A stretch of 64,000 nt of DNA from Talinum fruticosum (Eukaryota > Streptophyta > Magnoliopsida > Caryophyllales > Talinaceae). The stretch spans positions 496,001 to 560,000 of the forward strand of contig JAITYX010000129.1 of the NCBI GenBank assembly GCA_021018815.1. Direction: 5' to 3'. Below the pieces are notes generated by a model. The model saw nothing but the letters and a program-made list of their open reading frames with translations, had not been told where the DNA came from and did no database searches. Position numbers and translations under genes: made by a program. Below, piece by piece: positions 54,278 to 64,000 of the stretch. The stretch's first letter is position 1. Each line of letters starts with the position of its first letter.

Positions 54278-55407
54278 GAAGCCGAGAATATCATTTTCTT
54301 ATGATCTCATGTTCATAAATAAATGTTTATCTAAGGAGCTAAAAAGGATAGTCAAGAGGAATCGAGCTAGCCACCTAATTCCTTTACGTTAAAGCAAGAT
54401 GAGTCCGGCCATGTCAAACCGTGAAGTGCTACAAGTGCTACCATTTTATGACCATTGAACATAAATAATTAAGGGTCGGTCCAAGGGTCTGAAAGGCTTA
54501 TGTCTAAGCCCTTAAGGGGAGCATCAAATGAAGCCTAATGAGGAGCATTCTAGAAGCACTAACCATTGTGGAAGGAAGATGGTTTGTTGAACAAGAGAGA
54601 AAGAAGCTTGCCAAAGGGGAAAGAAAGCCTCAGCCACATGTTCCCAAAATCCACAAATACTTGGCTAGGATTCATCCAACTCTAACTTGGAGGGAGGAAA
54701 AGCATCTTTGTAATTTTGGGTTTAATTTTCAGCTTTGCTAAATGCTATTTTTGTTCATTATAAATACGGTTTGTAATAGCATTGTAAGAACAACCTTGAT
54801 GATTATATGAATGACATATTTGAGCTGGATTGCTCCCTCTTTTAAATCTCAATTGCTGTATCCAAGTTGCCTACTTGGTGGTGTTTTTTGAGTCCTCTAA
54901 CCTACCGGTGGTGTTTTTGTATCCGGCAAGGCTAAAGGTGCCCCTAGCTTCCTCTTGATGGTGTTTCTGTATCCAAGGAGAAACCTCGGTTTTATCCCTT
55001 CACTTCCCACTTCCATATCTCACCAACCACTCATCCATTTCACTCCAAATTTCGTCCACCTCTAGCCCAGCGAGTCTACTTATCCCCCTCCAAAAATCGG
55101 CTCCATCCAAGCAGTCCTCCGACCCCCACCTTCGATATTTACAAAGGATATCATCCTAGACAGTCAGCCCAGAACCCTGACTTTCAGCCCTTTGATCAAG
55201 GTGTTCCTGGCAATAAAAAATCCAAAAAAATACTAGAGCTTCTTGGATCAGTTGAGAAGCTCCATACCAAATTTCAGCCCCAAACGCCATTGTTTGATCC
55301 CTCTTTCACCCATTCTCCCAAGATTGCGCCTGCAGGTCACAATCTGCCCGGGTAGCTTTTCTTGCGGTTTTCCCTTTCCCTTTTGCTTCCGCCCTTACTA
55401 GACATCA
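54142..55407 (+). repeat. 3' LTR of D1
   Basis: 1266 bp, TGATGGAAAGTGGACTGCAC...CCTTACTAGACATCA. It matches the 5' LTR with a low number of substitutions and small indels. Hairpins near 54857-54975. Confidence 0.93.
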
Positions 55408-55994
55408 AATCCTTAATTGGTTTATCTAGGCTTCGCAAACCTAGTGGTGTTTGATTAAGTCCTAAGGTTCAAAGCAGGTCATGTATCTGTATCCAACCTT
55501 TAACCTTTGGTGCCTCAAGACTCTTATGGTGGTGAATCTGTATCCATAAGGAGCTTGATCTTATCCAGTTACGTGACTTCCAAATCACTTATCTCCCAAT
55601 CCCCTATCCCTCTGCACTTCAAAATTTACCCACCTAATACTGAGTGAGTTGAGTTGTTTTCCTCCAAATTTCAGCTCAAATTAAGTTCTATCCTGGCCCC
55701 CTCCCCAAAACTATCAACGCATATCATCCTTGAATTCTGGGCGCATAGAGCTGAGTGTTTGCCTTCCGTTCAGGGTGCTCCAGACCTTGACTGATTCCCC
55801 TCCTTTTACCACACCTTCCCCATTATATTAAGCCTTCGCCCCTCAAAAATCAAGTCCAAACTCCACCGAAATCATCCCCATCCAACCATTCTTCCAGAAT
55901 TGTGCACAGAAGCTCCATTCTGCCAGGGTGTTTGTATTTATGCCTTAACCCTTCCTTTGGCCTTTTTTTTTTCATCTTGCTTAGCTATACATCA
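55408..55994 (+). repeat. C dimer LTR 2, right part
   Basis: TTAATTGGTTTATCTAGG... to CTATACATCA. It carries the longest perfect unit, CTTATGG-TGGTGAATCTGTAT-CCATAAG (55523-55550). It completes LTR 2 (about 1278 bp together with 47084-47774). Confidence 0.87.
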
Positions 55995-56182
55995 TCTGTA
56001 GTATCAGAGCAAGTTACGCCCTCCTGGTGGAGTTGTTTCCTTAACCCCAAACACAACTCTTAAGCCCCAAACACATTGGTCCTAAATAAAATTAAAAAAA
56101 ACACAAAACAACAAAAAAGTTTCTGCCCCATTTTTCTTTCACCACTTTGAACACCACTTTGCATTTGGTTTTGAGAGCTAAA

Positions 56183-56925
56183 ATGGATTATTCTGATTTT
56201 GAGTTGGCTAGTCTATTTGTGCCCAAGTTTCATGGCCAACAAGATCTATTTTCTAGTTGGTTTGTCAAGGTTGAAGAAGCCTTTGCAAATATGAGTTTAC
56301 AAGACCATGAGAAGATTTAAATTATTGAGTCTAAGTTGAGGAGTTATGGTCTCACTGGGTGGAAAGCCTACAAAATGAGAAGGAAGAAGAAAGGCAAAGA
56401 GAAAGTGAACACATGGAGAAAGTTGAGAGGAAAATTGTTGAAAAAGTTTGGTCCACTTAATTACAAAACTCCTCCAACCAAGACCGAACCCATCAAGAAA
56501 GGGAGTCTCTTTCCCCTTCCCTCCAAACCTTCAGCCATCACCTCTTTTCCTTCACCAACTCCTACTAACCAGCCTTTCCTCCCACCACAAAATGTCCCAA
56601 CGTGCCCCAAAAAGAGCCACCACATTCCCCCATCGAAGCCTTCTGACCAGCCCCTTTTTCCCTCACCACAAAACACCAAATCAAACCTCCAAAAAAGCCA
56701 CCAACCTCCCTCACTTACCCCTACTGTCCAGCCTTCTTTACCTCCACAAAAACCCACACCCCCTCTCAAAGCGAGCCCTCAAATACCCTCACCAAAATCT
56801 GGTGGTTGTCCTTCCCCTCCACCGCCAAATTTCTCAACCCCACAGCCCACAAACCCTCTTGGTCCATTGCAAAATAGGATGTTTTCCCTTTGCCAAGGGA
56901 TGAGTCACCTTGAGCTGGAGTAACC
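56183..56925 (+). pseudogene. C gag-like frame, copy 2
   Basis: MDYSDFELASLFVPKFHGQQ from ATG 56183, an in-frame TAA after DHEKI (near 56318), then SKLRSYGLTGWKAYKM, where the conserved TWW is TGW. The proline-rich linker continues open to about 56923 (FSLCQGMSHLELE). It retains about 40 bases missing from copy 1. Confidence 0.75.
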
Positions 56926-59900
56926 ATAATCAAGCCTTATCTTGGTTGAATGTGAAAAGCTCCATGAGGACCAAGAAGAAAATGAGCCACACGGACTTGC
57001 CTTCAAAGATCGATGAGTATGATAGCTTGGGTGTGAAAACGAGAGGTGTGATAGCTCAAGCGGACAGCCCCTTAGTTTCATGGAGAAATTATACGAGTCT
57101 ATTTGGAGGTATATCACACTAACTCATTTGGAAAGTTGTGTTTTCCACTTTGATCGCCTAATGTGCTTATATGGTGTTGATCATGATTTTGGAGAGCCTT
57201 GTCCCATGATACTCCAAACTTAAGTGTTGTTAGTTTGTGGAGAAGGCCATGGTGCATCAAATCTGTCCAAAAGTCCCTTAACCAAAAGTCTCCCACACTC
57301 TACCCAATGCCCCTTAACCAACCTTCAAGAAACCTTTCAGCTAAAAAAGTCCTAGCCTCGTTTGAGAAGCCTCACCCCATGTTTTCTTCATTTGAGTTGT
57401 ACTCGTGGCCAAGCATGTTTGAAGTGTGTTTGATGGAAAGTGGACAGCCCTAAGTTTTGAGCTGAAAGATGACAATCTTGAACGTGCAAGTATGCCCGGA
57501 ATCAACCAAAATGGCTTAAATTTGTTTTAATTATTTTTGATCCGGGAGGATGCAAAGCCAAGAGTTTGATCTTTTATGAATTCATGTTCATAAATAATTC
57601 ACCTAAGAGCAAGAAGAAGAATCAAAGCTAGCCAAAGCTAGCCACCCAAAACCTCCATGTTGAAGCGCATGAATTCGGCCTTGTCAAGTTATGGAACAAT
57701 TCCATTTCATGTTACATAAATAAGTTGGTGCTTAAATATGGTCGGTCCATATTTGCATGTGTTGAGACCTAGGCCGGAATAGAGCAACAAGAGAAGAAGG
57801 TCACAAGGAAGTCTAGAAGCATCAAGAAGTGAGAAGCTTGGGAAAGGGGAAAACAAGCCATGACCACATGTTCCCAATTTTGCAAATACTTGGCTAGAAT
57901 TCATTCTAGCTTAACTTGGAGGAGGGGAAAGAAACTTGGTAGTTTTTATTATCATTTTACTTTAATTTTTAGCTTTGTTTTAGCTTTATAAAATGCCATT
58001 ATGAGGCATTATAAATTCAGCAAGCCTAGCTCATGTAATGACAACTTTGATGAATTTATAAACTTGAGCTTTGCTCCTTTTGAGATGGATTTCTCAACCC
58101 CTTGAATTCTCATTGCTGTATCCGAGCCTTGGCAAGCTTGGTGGTGTCCTTTGAGTCCTTACAATCCCTGGTGGTGTTTCTGTATCCGGCCAGATTGCAA
58201 GGTGCCCTCGGTTCCCTCGGTGGTGTTTCTGTATCCGAGCGAGAACCCAGGATTTATCCAGCAACTTTCCACACTCATATCTCCCAATCCACAAATTATT
58301 TCGTCACCAAATTTCATCCACACCTCCATACACGAGTTGAGACCATTCCCACCAAATCTCAGCTCAATCCAAGAAGTATTCCATCCTCAGCACCAAAAAC
58401 AAACAAAGAACCTCATTCTGGACAGCCACCCAGCGTGACCTTCTGTTTGCCTTTGGTTCAAGGTGATCCCGACCTTGGATGCTGCCCAAATTTTACCACA
58501 ACCTTCCCCAACCAGTTAACTAACCCTCCACCAAATTTCGTCCAAAACCTCCCTCATTTGCCCCTCCTTTCACCCTTTTCCCCAGAACCGCACCTGCAGG
58601 TCCTATTCTGGCCAGCTTGCTTGTTTGCGGTTTTGCTTCCTTTTGCTTCCGCCTCCCACTAAACATCAGTGTTTGAGAAGCCCCTTTTCTGCCTCCTTTG
58701 ATGAGAGCCAAAAGCAATTCGAGCCTCTACATGGAGCTACACAAATCATTGTTGAGTTGTTAAACAAGGCACTTTGGCATGAGAACTTAAAGCCTTGTGA
58801 TGCTTGGAATGGATGTGAGACCTTCGAATTTGATAACGGTGATGGTCTTAGGCAAATGATTGTGAGCACTTGAAAAGGTATGATTCCAAGAGGAGGTATA
58901 TCCTTTTATCTCAATTGGAAGCTTGTGAATTGGATTTTGAGCAATTGACATTTTTTGTGTTTATTCCAAGAATGTGGAGAGTTATTTCATACTTGTGCCA
59001 ATGAAGTTGCGCCATAGTACTTGTGAAACCCCATGCCGGTTGTGAATTCGATCATGGAGAGAATGCTTGGTACCATAACTACTACAATCTGCCCATAAAC
59101 AGCCCAGTCGCGAGCCTCTTAGCCTTGCCCAAACACATACAAACCAAGTCACAAATAGGCCTTGATCAAACCGAAACATTTTCCCTTTTTAGGAAGTCCT
59201 ACAACAAGGATCTTAGCCTTGAGTTGTGGCCTTGGAGTGAAGATTTTTCTCTAATTACTCCCCACCAGAATCTGCCCAAGCCCAACTCTCCCCAACTCCA
59301 GAATTTGGTGTTCCACTTGTGCATATTTCTTTCAAGGAGATCACACACCCTATTAGGGAGCTAGAAGTCTTGAGTCTAATGGGAGAGAATGTGAATGTAA
59401 ATGCTCGGTATAGCTCATTTGTGACCAAAAAAGGAAGGTGTATGAGGAGTTGTATGGCAGCCCAGTCAAGAATGTTGAATCCCTAAGAATTTTTAATGTC
59501 TTGCATCCACACAACATTTTCAATCAAGGTGCAACCGTGTTATCAAAAGAGTATGACTTAGTCTTCCCATTGAAGGGTTGTTTTAGTGGCTTTGAACCTT
59601 TGTGGTCCTTGTGTGCTAATGATTGTGAAGTTGGGAATTTTCCCCAAGAGCATTTTGATCCAACCAAAAGGAAAGAGTAAGAAGCCATGTGAGCATCACT
59701 ATGAACATAGAATCCATTGGTCCAGCTTGTCATAACGTGAAGAGACACATGGAAGGTGCTTGTTAGGATCTCATAGAGGGCAATTGATTTTATACTCATT
59801 CAAAACACACCCCTATTGGCCGAAGATGAGGAAAGACACCCCTATTATGATAAGAGTTGTGCTACACACTACATTGATCATGATGTCTTCCCCCATTTGG

Positions 59901-59952
59901 AGGAAGTTATCCATGAGAATTTGTGGGCAAATTCTTTTCAACAAGGGGAGAA
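56926..59952 (+). pseudogene. C dimer copy 2: RNaseH-IN-linker-like relics (split)
   Basis: It repeats the copy 1 layout with more frame damage: LTHLESCVFHFDRLMCLYGVD near 57117-57185, EKPHPMFSSFELYSWPSMF near 57365-57420, the solo LTR, then SASFDESQKQFEPLHGATQ near 58690-58745. KRRYILLSQLEACELDFEQL near 58885-58945 and FPLKGCFSGFEPLWSL near 59565-59610 follow. The end is ENLWANSFQQGENDG. Confidence 0.55.
57431..58668 (+). repeat. Solo LTR of family A, plus orientation
   Basis: 1238 bp, TGATGGAAAGTGGACAGCCC...CCCACTAAACATCA. Perfect TSD GTGTT (57426-57430 and 58669-58673). U3 begins D-G-K-W-T-A-L-S-F-E-L-K-D. Hairpins: stem CCGAGC/GCTTGG near 58123-58142 and CTCGG-TGGTGTTTCTGTAT-CCGAG near 58217-58240. 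Confidence 0.93.
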
Positions 59953-60412
59953 TGATGGAGATTTCCTATCCAAGCCAAGCTACCATGGGTCATGGGCTAT
60001 TAGCAAAGTTACAAGAGGAGGTAAGCTTGTTTGTAGATCAACTTTGGGCACCAAAAGCTACTTTTCTCATCAAAGTAGTACAAGCTAAACTAGAGCATGG
60101 AGAGTTGTGAAAATTGTCCTTCTATGACAATTAGTACATAAATAATTAATGCTTAGGAGTTGAAGAAAAATAATCCACAAAGGGAGGTCCAAAACGCCTA
60201 AAAAGCCAAACTGAGCACTTAAGGCACAATCTGTCCGATTGACTTCAAAGACCAAAAGACCCATACTCGGTTCATCAAAATGAGTCACCAAGGGATGGAA
60301 TGCGTTGCTAGCTTAAGGAAGGTTCTACAGAATCTAAGAGCACTACCTTTAGTGGGAAGAATAATGTGTTGGACCAACCAAAATCAAGCTTGCTCAAAGG
60401 GAAAGCAAATAC
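59953..60412 (+). repeat. C dimer LTR 3, truncated by B3
   Basis: TGATGGAGATTTCCTATCC to GGAAAGCAAATAC, the first 460 bp of a C LTR, then interrupted by B3. Its remainder should lie beyond the window, after B3. Confidence 0.87.
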
Positions 60413-61451
60413 CGATGGGGAGGACACCACAAACCCAACCCCAACTAATACGGAGAGCCAGCCAAAACGATTGATAATTCTGAGTCCTCGGAATTCACTA
60501 CGAAGCTCTCGAAACCATTGCTTGGATCTTCGTTGATAACGTAGGCATTAAGGGAGTTTTGGCCACACTCAGAAATACTTGTCTGTCTCCTCGGACGGGA
60601 GTAAGGGAGTCGGACAATCGAAGTATTCGGAGGAAAATAAGACAAGAGATCTTTTCCGAGTCCTCGGTTTCGAGCTCGAAGCCACATGATCTTTTTCGAG
60701 TCCTCGGTTTTGAGCATAGACCAGATTGTATATATACTCCAATCTACTTGATCATCATCTAGGCGTCTTCAGCAGAGCCAGAAAAGGAAAGTTAAGGATA
60801 AGAAAGCAAAAGAATTTGGTGACAATGATTGTAGCTGTCACCAAACTCGAACCGTACTACTTTGTACTACCGATTCGTGCTTCCCCTCCTTTTCTGCTGT
60901 CATTTTTCTGCTATAATTATTTACTTTTTGTCCTTTTATTTTGCTGAATACATCACAACCATTGATTGTAAAGGGGATTTATAACCCTTAGATTAGAGTG
61001 ATGTAACCTAGCTCAAAGGCCTATAAATATACATGGGCTCTCTCTTTGTAAAGGATGCTGATTTTGATACTGGCTATATGCTAAGTAAAGTTGAGCTGTG
61101 CTCCTTTCAACCCCAAAATTCTCTTTTGCTTGTCTAATTAGTGGCATTATTAGGCTGTGTTATGAAGTGTTTGATTATACTTAGTGTGGTGATAGTCTGT
61201 ATCACTAAGTGTGATTAGTGCCCTAGTTTTATCCTTGGTGGTGATATGTGTATCCTTGGATAGTTATAGTTTATCTTGTTCTTTTCCTATCGGTGCTGGT
61301 TACCTTGCTAATCACCTCCTCACGAGTGATCGGTTTAGTCCTTGTCGCCTACTACTCCATTGGTCATTTCTAAGCCCATTCCGAGTCACTCAGATTGCGT
61401 TTAGCGCACTCTGTTGGCGGGATCGGTGTAGCCTTGCATCTTGGCACATCA
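60413..61451 (+). repeat. 5' LTR of B3
   Basis: 1039 bp, CGATGGGGAGGACACC (first T changed to C) to TTGGCACATCA. TATA at 61022-61031. Hairpins near 61133-61265, the first degraded (CTAATTAGTGGCATTATTAG). Confidence 0.9.
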
Positions 61452-61455
61452 ATTT

Positions 61456-61467
61456 TGGTATAAGAGC
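61456..61467 (+). other. B3 primer-binding site
   Basis: TGGTATAAGAGC, one base from TGGTATCAGAGC, 4 bases after the LTR. Confidence 0.8.
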
Positions 61468-61559
61468 TTTGGAGCCTTTCCTAGGCTAAGCTTCCTTAAC
61501 CTCAAACACAACCCTTTCAATCGCAAACACATCAGTCCACAAAGAACCCGTAAACCAGA

Positions 61560-62560
61560 ATGAGTGGAAGCATGACATGGGAGGAACGTTTTGAAATGCT
61601 CATGAACAACTATGATGAGATGCACGCTCAGAACATATATCCGAAAAGGAAACTTGGAGATATGATGAAAAAGAAGCGGCATGAGTTAGAAGAGTCACCA
61701 CCTAGCTCACCACCTCATACCCACCTACATGGGGATGATGATGGGTAGAGCAATCCCTTTGCTTCTTCTAGTGAGCGTGAGCAAAGAAGAGGAAGAAGAG
61801 GGAGAAGGGATCAATCACCCCGACCTAACTCAGATTTCAAAGTTGAAATCCCGAGTTTGAAGGTCGCCTTAACCCGGATGAGTTTTTGGAATGGTTGCAA
61901 GCAGATCGAAAGAATCTTTCACTACAAAGAGGTGAAAGATGAAAAGAAGGTAAAGCTTGTTGCTATCAAGCTCGGAGGATTTGCCTCAACCTGGTGGGCA
62001 AATTTGGAGAAGAAGCATGCTGTTCGGAGGAAACCTAAGATCGAAGTTGGGAGAAAATGAGGTCCAAGCTGAAAGCCCGGTTTCTACCCCCGACATACAT
62101 CCAGGATAACTATTCTAAGTTGCACCACCTGCAATAAGGTGTGATGAGTGTAGTAGAGGAGTACACCAGGGAGTTCAAAAGGTTAATGATTAAATGCAAT
62201 CTTCAAGAGTCGGAAGATCAAACCATAGTCGGGTATCTTGGAGGACTTGACCCGAGCCATGCTAATGTTGTTGAGCTACAACGGTACTCGACGTTTGATG
62301 AGGTGTGTCTTCGGCACATAAGGTGGAGCAGCGAAAGAAGGTTAGAACCTTCAGGAAAGAAGTCTCTAAGACTCAACCACCAAAGCCAACTCAGTTTGGC
62401 AAGGGTTATTCTAACCCTTTGTTTCGAGTCTAAGTTTGCTGCCCCAAAACTCGGTTCCGAGTCTAAGCACCCAACTATTCGGACTCGGACTCGGAACAAA
62501 CCCCATGCTGAGTCGGAGCCGCAAGTGTTTTAAGTGTCGGGGATTTGGACACTTTGCTTC
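61560..62560 (+). pseudogene. B3 gag
   Basis: ATG 61560 (MSGSMTWEERFEMLMNNYDEM), open to a TAG at 61746 where the reading is HGDDDG-stop. The gag core follows in other frames: RIFHYKEVKDEKKVKLVAIK near 61909-61970, GGFASTWWANLEKKH near 61975-62020, VEEYTREFKRLMIKCNLQ near 62150-62210, EDQTIVGYLGGLD. The zinc knuckle C-F-K-C-R-G-F-G-H-F-A-S-S lies near 62525-62565, with a frameshift inside. Confidence 0.85.
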
Positions 62561-63380
62561 GAGTGCCCAAATCGAAGGGTTGTCACTATTACGAGGCGAG
62601 ATGAACCCATATGGGATGAGTATGATCCAGAAGGAGAGCTATGCCTTGCTGAGGGCATAAAAGAGATTGTTGAAGAGGCTGGTGAAGGAGAACTACTTGT
62701 GATCGTGAGAGCCTTGAGTGGATATAAGGATCCAAGTGAGGCTCGAGAGGGAGAATATATTCCACACAAGGGGAACCATCAAACGGAAAGTTTGTTCGAT
62801 CATTATTGATGGAGGAAGTTGCACCAACGTTGCTTCGTGAGCATGGTAGAGAAACTTCGGTTACAAACCGAGTTTCACCCTCACCCCTACAACATACAAT
62901 GGCTGAGTCAAGGTAAGGGCCTCAGAGTTCATTCTCGTTGCCTAATATCTTTCAGTATTGGGAAGTTTTATGTTGATGATATATGGTGTGATGTTATACC
63001 TATGGACGCATGTCACTTCCTATTGGGTAGACCTTGGTTATTTGATCATAGAGTTATGCATGATGGGTTCAAAAACACATACACCCTGACCCAGAATGGC
63101 AAGAAAATAACTTTAGCCCCACTTGACCCTTCACAACTACCTAAAGCTAAGCCTCCTCGGACACCCAACCCATCCGAGTTACTTCGACCCTAGGGAAGCC
63201 TATCCGGAGCCCATGCATCATGAACTCGGACCTATGAGGGAGTTGATTCTTCCGACTTAGGACAATTCTAAGTCCCTACAACTCGGACACCCACTAGCCA
63301 AAACACTTATCACCTAGTACACCCTTGTTTTTCCTGATGAGATACCTCTTGGCCTACCCCCAAAAGAGATATCCAACACC
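62561..63380 (+). pseudogene. B3 protease and PR-RT linker
   Basis: Acidic linker EGIKEIVEEAGEGELLVIVR near 62650-62715, protease start broken around CSIIIDGGSCTNV (62790-62835). Then MVEKLRLQTEFHPHPYNIQW and DACHFLLGRPWLFDHRVMHD (63005-63065) lie in one frame to about 63190, followed by the degraded LAKTLIT...FP-EIPLGLP linker. Confidence 0.8.
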
Positions 63381-64000
63381 ACATTGACCTTATCCCAGGA
63401 TCTATATTGCCAAACAAACCAGCCTACAGAATGAACCCTAAAGACACCTCGAAGTGCAGAGGCAAGTTGAGGAGTTGGTGTCTAAAGGTCCGGTGAGAGT
63501 GAGTAAGAGTCCTTGTGATGTGCCAGCCTTGTTGGTACCAAAAAGGATGGTTCTATGAGGATGTGTATAGATAGTCGTGCCATTAACAAGATCACTATCA
63601 AGTATACGCATCCTATACCACGACTTGAAGATATGTTGGATGAACTACATGGTTCTAAGGTTTTTCTAAGATTGACCTCGAAGTGGATATTATCAAATCG
63701 GAATCGGAGAAGGAGATGAATGGAAAACTGCTTTTAAGACCAAGGGAGGTTTATATGAGTGGCTTGTTATGCCTTTTGGTCCGACTAATGCTCCAAGCAC
63801 ATTCATGTGGCTCATGAATCAGATTTTTAGACCACTCATCGGGAAGTTCGTTGTGGTCTATTTTGATGACATTCGATCTACGATCAGAATGAGCGGGAAC
63901 ATTCTGACCACCTCGGACATATTGTTCAACTGTTAGAGAGAGAGAAATCAGACAGGAATCGAAGAAATGTTCATTCTTCAGCTCGAAATTGCGTTTTTGG
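63381..64000 (+). pseudogene. B3 reverse transcriptase, cut by the window end
   Basis: [20 protein letters not shown] near 63380-63440, [17 protein letters not shown] near 63556-63605, [17 protein letters not shown] near 63610-63660, [17 protein letters not shown] near 63755-63805, catalytic YFDD near 63859-63871. Several one-base deletions (for example AAAAAGGATGG near 63540) break the frame. Confidence 0.85.

Larger units (their letters stand above)
47775..55407 (+). mobile_element. Element D1: gag-PR non-autonomous A element
   Basis: 7633 bp. Perfect TSD AATCC (47770-47774 and 55408-55412). LTRs 47775-49038 and 54142-55407 (1264 and 1266 bp, few differences), primer site 49043-49054, purine tract CAAGGGGAGAA (54131-54141). 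The order is gag (split by two solo LTRs of opposite orientation), zinc knuckle, protease, proline-rich spacer, duplicated integrase-zinc-like relic. It has no RT, RNase H or integrase core. Confidence 0.92.
55995..59952 (+). mobile_element. C dimer internal region 2 (with a solo LTR)
   Basis: A second copy of the 44417-47083 region: decayed primer site TAGTATCAGAGC (55999-56010), gag at 56183, linker-like relics, and a purine tract (59940-59952). A solo A LTR is inserted at 57431-58668. Without it the region is about 2715 bp. Confidence 0.85.
60413..64000 (+). mobile_element. Element B3: family B autonomous-type element, 5' part
   Basis: 5' LTR 60413-61451, primer site 61456-61467, gag, protease and RT up to the window end. 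The left TSD candidate is AATAC (60408-60412); the right copy lies outside the window. It is the same family and order as B2. Confidence 0.9.

Noticed and set aside
1..64000. tRNA, rRNA or other RNA genes
   Set aside because: I saw no cloverleaf or rRNA sequence. The TGGTATCAGAGC matches are primer sites next to LTRs, not tRNA genes.

Overview
The window is plant nuclear DNA made essentially of nested, degenerate Ty3/gypsy LTR retrotransposons; I found no host gene, tRNA or rRNA. The origin is read from 5-bp target-site duplications (TSDs), LTRs with TGATG...CATCA ends, an initiator-Met tRNA primer site (TGGTATCAGAGC), purine tracts (CAAGGGGAGAA) and gag-pol relics. The pol sequence and its read-through into the LTR resemble the CRM (centromeric) chromovirus clade. 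This suggests pericentromeric heterochromatin of a flowering plant, which is an inference.

Family labels are mine. B is autonomous (gag-PR-RT-RNaseH-IN; LTR about 1.0 kb, TGATGGGGAGGACACC...GGCACATCA). A is non-autonomous (LTR about 1.26 kb, TGATGGAAAGTGGAC...CACTACACATCA), with gag-PR or PR-only forms. P is an A-like form (TGATGGATATTG...). C has a gag-only coding pattern (LTR about 1.28 kb, TGATGGAGATTTCC...). F is a 1.7-kb LTR family seen as one solo LTR and a fragment.

Layout: 1-5912 is the 3' part of a B element (B1) carrying two reverse-oriented solo LTRs. 5937-16528 is a gag-PR-pol element (E1) split by a complete reverse-strand B element (B2, 8647-15056, TSD CTTTA) and a solo LTR. 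16529-21264 is a PR-only A element (X) whose two flanks do not match. 21265-26472 is a 5'-truncated B element (B4) with one solo and one truncated LTR. 26473-27100 is an F fragment. 27101-60412 is a C-family dimer (LTR-internal-LTR-internal-LTR). Its first LTR holds element P (27648-43815), its second holds element D1 (47775-55407), and its second internal region holds a solo LTR. P itself holds a solo F LTR, a young A-family dimer (31284-40024, TSD CCTTT) and a solo LTR. 60413-64000 is the 5' part of another B element (B3), running off the window.

How the parts may work together: non-autonomous elements keep the LTR ends, primer site, purine tract and leader of the autonomous families but only parts of gag-pol, so they would need B-like enzymes in trans. 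Three patterns stand out. First, every LTR family carries hairpins downstream of the TATA box whose loops are constant while the stems covary. Second, the non-autonomous open frames hold degenerate, repeated islands of the RNaseH-IN linker and integrase zinc domain. Third, their frames continue about 45 codons into the U3 of the LTR and end in a conserved D-P-G-G-stop.
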